Assembly (NCBI GenBank): GCA_017436705.1
Contig: JAFSCP010000040.1
Coordinates: 58,858 to 122,857 of the forward strand
Direction: 5' to 3'
Length of the DNA: 64,000 nt
DNA from: Bacillota bacterium
Lineage (GTDB): Bacteria > Bacillota > Clostridia > Peptostreptococcales > Anaerovoracaceae
Shown piece by piece: positions 59,626 through 64,000 of this stretch (position 1 is the first letter of the stretch; every line of letters starts with the position of its first letter). The notes beneath the pieces are model-generated. The model made no database searches and had not been told where the DNA came from. It was given only the letters and a program-made list of their open reading frames with translations. A program made the position numbers and the translations under genes.

Positions 59626-61651
59626 AGACAGTGTAACCGCTATAAAGGGCGTCGGTGCCAAAAGAGCGGAGCTACTTGAAAAACTCAATATAAGGACTGT
59701 TGAAGATCTGCTCATGTGCTTTCCGCGCAGGTATGAGGACCGGCGGAAGGCTGTGACTATCATGGAGGCACCTTTTAATCAGGATGTGCTTCTTGAAGTG
59801 AAGGTTGTGCGCAAGCAGATCGTTGGCGGCAGGATGAAGCTTCTCAAAGTGCTGGTAGAGGATAATACCGGTAATCTTGAGATGCTATTTTTTAATGCAA
59901 AGTTTCTGGCCAATCTGTTCAGGCCGGGGGATGAGCTGACGTTGTTTGGCAAAATTACTCTTAACAAAAATCGACGCCAGATGTCACATCCAGAATTCCA
60001 CAAGACAGGTTCTGAGGATGATATCCGCGGACTGTTTCCTGTGTATCCGCTGACTGAGGGCCTGTCTCAGCATCAGATGCGGACAATGCAGATGGCAGTG
60101 CGCAGCGCAGCGTGGCAGATGGAAGAGTGGCTGCCGGAAGAAATCGTTGAAAAATACAGGCTCTGCGACCCGGCATACGCTATAGAAAACATACACTTTC
60201 CGCTGGCTGAAGAGTCGGTGAAACAGGGAAGGTACAGACTTGTTTTTGAGGAGCTTCTGACTCTGCAGACCGGACTTTTTTATATAAAAAACAACAAGGA
60301 GCGCGGCGAAAAAGGTGTGGCTGCGGACCCTGCAGTTTCTGTACAGCCTTTCCTTGACAGACTGCCGTTTAAACTTACTGAAGGGCAGGCAAGAGCCTAC
60401 GCCCAGATTGAAAAGGACCTTATCAGCGAAAAACCTATGAACCGTCTGGTTCAGGGGGACGTAGGTTCCGGCAAAACCGCTGTAGCTCAGCTGGCAATGT
60501 ACAAGACCGTAAAAAGCGGTTTTCAGGCAGTTATGATGGCACCTACTGAACTGCTCGCCAAGCAGCATATTGCCACCTTAAAACGTGATTTTGAGCCTCT
60601 GGGGGTAAGATGCAGACTGCTTTCCAGCAGTACCAAGGCCAAGGAAAGGGCAGAGATTCTCACCGCACTGGAAGCCGGCGAAATTGATGTACTTGTAGGC
60701 ACTCATGCAATTATCCAGCCTGATGTGATATTCAGAAATTTAGGTCTTGTAATTACCGACGAGCAGCACCGTTTCGGCGTAAACCAGCGCACTCTGCTGG
60801 CAGGAAAAGGACAGAATCCAAACATCCTGGTCATGACCGCAACGCCTATTCCGCGTACTCTGGCAGTAATTCTTTACGGTGACCTGGATATTTCAATAAT
60901 TGATACGCTGCCGGCTGGCCGCAAACCTATCAGGACATTCCTGCGGTATCAGGACAGCCGGAAAAAAATATATGATTTTGTGGAAACTCAGGTGAAGGAA
61001 GGCCGTCAGGCTTATGTTGTCGCGCCTCTCATCGAAGAGTCGGAAGTCATCGACTGCAAGTCAGCTGACGAAATACACAAAGAACTCTGCGCACAGTATC
61101 CGGGGCTCAGAATCGGCCTTGTACACGGCGCCATGAAGCAGGCTGAAAAAGATGCCGTTATGGAAGCTTTCGCGGGCGGGCAGATTGATGTGCTGGTTTC
61201 AACAGTAGTTATTGAAGTTGGCATAGACGTTGGAAATGCAACAGTTATGGTCATCGAAAACTGCGAGCGTTTCGGACTTGCCCAGCTCCACCAGCTCCGC
61301 GGCAGAGTAGGAAGAAGCGGTCATCAGTCATACTGTATCCTTATCAGCGGGTCTGACGGAGAAGTTGCACGCAAACGTAACGAAATCATGTGTTCCACAG
61401 AAGACGGTTTCACAATCGCAGAAGAAGACCTGAAACTCCGCGGCCCGGGCGAGCTCTTCGGCACACGCCAGCATGGCCTGCCGGAACTGAACATCAGCGA
61501 CCTGGTACAGCATGTGGACATTCTGGATAAGGTGCGATTCGTGGCCCGAGATATAATTGATGCTGACCCCAAGCTTGAAGCACCGCAGCATCAGGTGCTG
61601 AAGGAGAGGGTCAAGAGAATGTTCGGTGAAAAGATTGAACTGAGACTGTAA
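59615..61651 (+). CDS. recG: ATP-dependent DNA helicase RecG
   Basis: 678-residue branch-migration helicase acting on stalled forks and Holliday junctions. The N-terminal wedge/OB domain spans about 60-160. Helicase motif I is GDVGSGKTA near 281, motif II is TDEQHRFG near 380 (DEQH is typical of RecG), motif III TATPIPRTL, and the RecG-type motif VI is QLRGRVGRSG. Full length. Starts with ATG inside the 3' end of the Asp23 gene, so the two are translationally coupled. Confidence 0.96.
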   Translation: MNLKDSVTAIKGVGAKRAELLEKLNIRTVEDLLMCFPRRYEDRRKAVTIMEAPFNQDVLLEVKVVRKQIVGGRMKLLKVLVEDNTGNLEMLFFNAKFLANLFRPGDELTLFGKITLNKNRRQMSHPEFHKTGSEDDIRGLFPVYPLTEGLSQHQMRTMQMAVRSAAWQMEEWLPEEIVEKYRLCDPAYAIENIHFPLAEESVKQGRYRLVFEELLTLQTGLFYIKNNKERGEKGVAADPAVSVQPFLDRLPFKLTEGQARAYAQIEKDLISEKPMNRLVQGDVGSGKTAVAQLAMYKTVKSGFQAVMMAPTELLAKQHIATLKRDFEPLGVRCRLLSSSTKAKERAEILTALEAGEIDVLVGTHAIIQPDVIFRNLGLVITDEQHRFGVNQRTLLAGKGQNPNILVMTATPIPRTLAVILYGDLDISIIDTLPAGRKPIRTFLRYQDSRKKIYDFVETQVKEGRQAYVVAPLIEESEVIDCKSADEIHKELCAQYPGLRIGLVHGAMKQAEKDAVMEAFAGGQIDVLVSTVVIEVGIDVGNATVMVIENCERFGLAQLHQLRGRVGRSGHQSYCILISGSDGEVARKRNEIMCSTEDGFTIAEEDLKLRGPGELFGTRQHGLPELNISDLVQHVDILDKVRFVARDIIDADPKLEAPQHQVLKERVKRMFGEKIELRL

Positions 61652-61695
61652 GTATAAAAGAGTTTAAAACGCGATACACAGAAAAGAGGTTAATT

Positions 61696-62061
61696 ATGAA
61701 ATTCAAAATGATTCACGAAAATTACAATGTAGCAAACCTTGAAAAGTCAATGGCTTTCTATGAAAAAGCCCTGGGACTGCACGAAGTAAGCCGAAAAACC
61801 GGAGATGGTTTTATCATCGTTTACATGGGAGACGCTGATGGCTATTTCCAGCTGGAACTCACTCAGCTTGACGACCATCCGCAGCCTTATGATCTGGGTG
61901 AAGTTGAATTCCATCTGGCTTTTGAAGCAGATGATTTTGAGGCGGCTCATAAACTTCACGAAGAAATGGGTTGCATCTGCTTTGAAAACCCTTCCATGGG
62001 AATCTATTTCATCACTGACCCGGACGGCTACTGGCTTGAAATTTTACCGCCAAGGAAATAA
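61696..62061 (+). CDS. Glyoxalase I-like VOC protein
   Basis: 121 residues. Two beta-alpha-beta units with metal ligands of the glyoxalase I type: MIHENYNVANLEKSMAFYEK (His), YFQLELTQ (Glu), EVEFHLAFEADD (His) and DPDGYWLEILPP (Glu). All four ligands are present, supporting lactoylglutathione-lyase-like chemistry, though a glutathione-free Clostridium may use another thiol. AAAGAGG precedes the ATG. Confidence 0.88.
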   Translation: MKFKMIHENYNVANLEKSMAFYEKALGLHEVSRKTGDGFIIVYMGDADGYFQLELTQLDDHPQPYDLGEVEFHLAFEADDFEAAHKLHEEMGCICFENPSMGIYFITDPDGYWLEILPPRK

Positions 62062-62066
62062 AGTTT

Positions 62067-62376
62067 GTGAAGTTATTTAACAAAAAAAGAATACACTGCA
62101 GAAGAGTACGCAAGGATTCGTACAGAGGCAGACGAGTGGAATGTAGAAATTACAGATGATATTCTGATTGTAGAAGACGGACATTTTGCCGGAATTATGA
62201 TGAAATCATCAGGTAGTTCATATAACAATCTGTATATTGCGTTTGCTAAAAAATATATCGACAAAAAAGCAGTATCATGTGCCCGCAAGGGGGATTCTTT
62301 CTACAGTGATGACCATGAACGCTGGGATATTGATAATTTTTATCTGAGGAAAAAAGCAGACAATCTGGGGGAATAG
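62067..62376 (+). pseudogene. Frameshifted ORF (about 102 residues if repaired)
   Basis: GTG at 62067, eight bases after AAGGAAA, encodes VKLFNKK and then runs into a tract of seven A (62082-62088). Beyond it the plausible protein continues only in the +1 frame as EYTAEEYARIRTEADEWN and onward to a TAG at 62374-62376. That second frame has no start codon of its own, and one A fewer would restore a single frame. The C-terminal part (NLYIAFAKKYIDKK) looks like real protein but I recognise no family. It could be a decayed gene, a phase-variable gene or a sequencing error. Confidence 0.5.
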
Positions 62377-62403
62377 CGTATATCAATTCAGGGAGGAATA
62401 CAC

Positions 62404-62886
62404 ATGTTTACCTATCGCTTATGTAACGAAAATGACAAAGGCTGCTGGATTGCCATGAACAGAGAATTCATGGCTGAAGAAATCCAGGACGACGGTCTGT
62501 GGAATAACACAGGGCAAACCGGTGATGAGCAGTTTGCTAATACTTTTACCGAGGCACTGGAATCGGAAGAAATGATCAGCCTTATGATTTTTGAAGAAGA
62601 TGGAAAGCCTGTTGGTTTTGCCAATCTGATGACCATTTACAGCATATGGACTCACGGCAAAGCTCTGATTCTGGACGATTTATACCTTTGTCCTGAGGTA
62701 CGCGGCAAAGGTTACGGCAGGCAGACCCTGGCATATATCGAACAGTTTGCAAAGGAACGCCGCTGCAAGCGCCTGCAGTTCCAGTCAGAAGTGACGAATC
62801 CAAACGCCATGGAATTCTATATTGCACAGGGTTACAGTCCGGCTGACATGAAGTTCTATGTAAAGTATTTTCAGGAGAAAGAGTAA
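62404..62886 (+). CDS. GNAT family N-acetyltransferase
   Basis: 160 residues with the GNAT acetyl-CoA site LYLCPEVRGKGYGRQTLAYI (the Q/RxxGxG/A motif as RGKGYG) and the C-terminal FYIAQGYSPADMKFYVK. GGGAGGA precedes the ATG. The stop overlaps the ATG of the next gene (TAATG), so they are co-translated. Acceptor substrate unknown. Confidence 0.9.
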   Translation: MFTYRLCNENDKGCWIAMNREFMAEEIQDDGLWNNTGQTGDEQFANTFTEALESEEMISLMIFEEDGKPVGFANLMTIYSIWTHGKALILDDLYLCPEVRGKGYGRQTLAYIEQFAKERRCKRLQFQSEVTNPNAMEFYIAQGYSPADMKFYVKYFQEKE

Positions 62887-63530
62887 TGAAGTTTGTAATG
62901 TCATACAGCTGCGGCAAGGACAGCACTCTTGCTTTGCACAAAATGATTGAACTGGGGCACGAGCCAGTGGCTCTGATTACTATGGTCAACGAGGATTCCG
63001 ACCGTGCTTTTTTTCATGGTGCAGATTTAAAAATGATAAAAGCATATTCAGAAGCTCTCGGTATCCCGGTTCTGATTACAAAATCATCCGGAGAACATTA
63101 TCATCTGGCAATGGAAAAGAGCCTGAAAGAAGCAGTTCTGCTCGGTGCAGAGGCTGCCTGTTTCGGCGATATCGACATTGAAGGCAACAGGGCCTGGAGC
63201 GAAGAAAGATGCAGCAATGCAGGACTTCCGGCAGTATTTCCGCTATGGCACAAAGACCGTGCAGAGAATGTTTGCGAGCTTGTCGGCCTTGGCTACAAAT
63301 GCCTTATCAAGTCAATAAACAATACTTTACTTCCGGAAGAACTTCTGGGGAAAATAATTGATGCAGAAGTAATCGGAACTATGAAAAACTGCGGCATTGA
63401 CATCTGCGGCGAAAATGGCGAGTACCATACACTGGTAGTGGACGGGCCTGTCTTTCATAAACCGCTGGAATTCAGTACGGGCCAGATATTGAAATTCGGA
63501 GACTTTTCAGTTATAGAAGTAAATGTATAA
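62886..63530 (+). CDS. Dph6-like ATP pyrophosphatase (diphthine-ammonia ligase family)
   Basis: 214 residues. The PP-loop SCGKDSTLALHKM is at residues 8-20, a member of the adenine nucleotide alpha-hydrolase family (MJ0570/Dph6 type), with the later signature GENGEYHTLVVDGPVF. Eukaryotic and archaeal relatives amidate diphthine on EF-2, which bacteria lack, so the bacterial substrate is not known. Coupled to the preceding acetyltransferase gene. Confidence 0.88.
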   Translation: MKFVMSYSCGKDSTLALHKMIELGHEPVALITMVNEDSDRAFFHGADLKMIKAYSEALGIPVLITKSSGEHYHLAMEKSLKEAVLLGAEAACFGDIDIEGNRAWSEERCSNAGLPAVFPLWHKDRAENVCELVGLGYKCLIKSINNTLLPEELLGKIIDAEVIGTMKNCGIDICGENGEYHTLVVDGPVFHKPLEFSTGQILKFGDFSVIEVNV

Positions 63531-63539
63531 TCACTTCGT

Positions 63540-63577
63540 AGCCATGTGTTTTAAATGCATGGCTGTTTTAATTTTTG
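63540..63577 (+). terminator. Terminator after the Dph6-like gene
   Basis: AGCCATG (63540-63546) pairs with CATGGCT (63558-63564), followed by a T-rich tract (GTTTTAATTTTT). Confidence 0.8.
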
Positions 63578-63719
63578 AAAATTGTTCCAAATGTAGTCGT
63601 GTGCGACTATTTCTCGCCTATATTGTAAAAAACTATTGAAATTAATTTTTAATTAACTTAGGCTTATTACAGGACGTCCAGACAATATGATTTTTACTGC
63701 TTTACAGGAGGAACTTTTG

Positions 63720-64000
63720 ATGAAGAAAGTTTTAGATACTTATTCAAGTAAAAACGATATAAATATAAAACAGATTGTAGCCTATAAAGATAACATACTT
63801 GAAATTGAAGAGTACAGAGATGGGTTTACAAAGGACGATACCATGAACGTAATGAGTGTAACAAAATCTGTAACATCATTGCTGATAGGTATTGCCATTG
63901 ACCAAAGTCTGATAAAAAGTGTGGATGACTTTGTGATGGACTATTACAAGGGAACTTACACTCCTAAAAGAGGAGAGAAAACTATATACGAAGTTACAAT
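63720..64000 (+). CDS. Serine hydrolase, class C beta-lactamase-like (5' part)
   Basis: The gene runs off the window; 93 residues are visible. AGGAGG lies before the ATG at 63720. The active-site SxxK appears as SVTKSVTSLLIGIAID around residues 47-62, typical of beta-lactamase/penicillin-binding-protein-like serine hydrolases (PF00144), followed by SVDDFVMDYY. No signal peptide is present, so it may be a cytosolic esterase or peptidase rather than an antibiotic-resistance enzyme. Confidence 0.82.
   Translation, partial: MKKVLDTYSSKNDINIKQIVAYKDNILEIEEYRDGFTKDDTMNVMSVTKSVTSLLIGIAIDQSLIKSVDDFVMDYYKGTYTPKRGEKTIYEVT

Overview
The window looks like chromosome of an anaerobic, endospore-forming member of the Clostridia (Bacillota). 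The evidence is spoIVA; an oxygen-sensitive class III ribonucleotide reductase with its activase; a rubrerythrin; a CIRCE element; MurT/GatD-family genes; strong AGGAGG ribosome-binding sites; several TTG starts; and TTGACA/TATAAT promoters. Genus cannot be called from the sequence alone.

Layout. 1-12.9 kb holds core genes: the end of plsY, gpsA, miaB, a Na/Pi symporter, spoIVA, an MFS permease, an ATP-grasp/MurT-like/GatD-like trio, a MATE exporter, a LysM protein and a site-2 protease. 13.0-13.9 kb is a PadR/DUF2812 pair behind two matching operator palindromes. 14.2-16.9 kb is an AT-rich accessory patch with an XRE regulator, a PIN-domain protein with a membrane tail, small proteins and two tandem paralogous membrane proteins. 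17-24 kb has clpB behind CIRCE, mntP, a GntR regulator, nth, a YczE-like protein, a cupin and an M18 aminopeptidase. 24.1-29.5 kb (minus strand) is a lipoprotein gene plus a complete sugar ABC importer.

29.6-39.75 kb is the most unusual region. One promoter appears to drive five genes: a soluble FtsK/SpoIIIE-type ATPase with one intact and two degenerate ATPase-like regions, two roughly 95-residue helical proteins of WXG100 size but without the WXG motif, and two paralogous proteins of about 1000 residues built from a repeated alpha/beta module and a beta-rich domain. I do not recognise it as a named system. The gene order (ATPase, paired small helical proteins, large partners) suggests a type VII-like logic, but no membrane component is visible. 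It is followed by a Fic protein, a small EF-hand-like membrane protein and an MNT/HEPN toxin-antitoxin pair (39.9-42.4 kb).

42.7-64 kb returns to core genes: a tyrosine phosphatase, an EamA permease, tgt, an RNA methyltransferase, a VOC protein, an unusual fused D-2-hydroxyacid dehydrogenase, an ABC exporter, an HdeD-like protein, rubrerythrin, a LUD protein, nrdDG behind NrdR-like boxes, a probable small RNA, rpmB, metY and metA, an Asp23 protein, recG, a glyoxalase-like protein, a frameshifted ORF, a GNAT enzyme, a Dph6-like ATPase and the start of a serine beta-lactamase-like gene.

A recurring feature is a terminator-like hairpin whose 3' arm contains the Shine-Dalgarno of the next gene (spoIVA, mntP, rubrerythrin). 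A second translational oddity is tgt, whose ribosome-binding site is well spaced only if an intervening hairpin folds.
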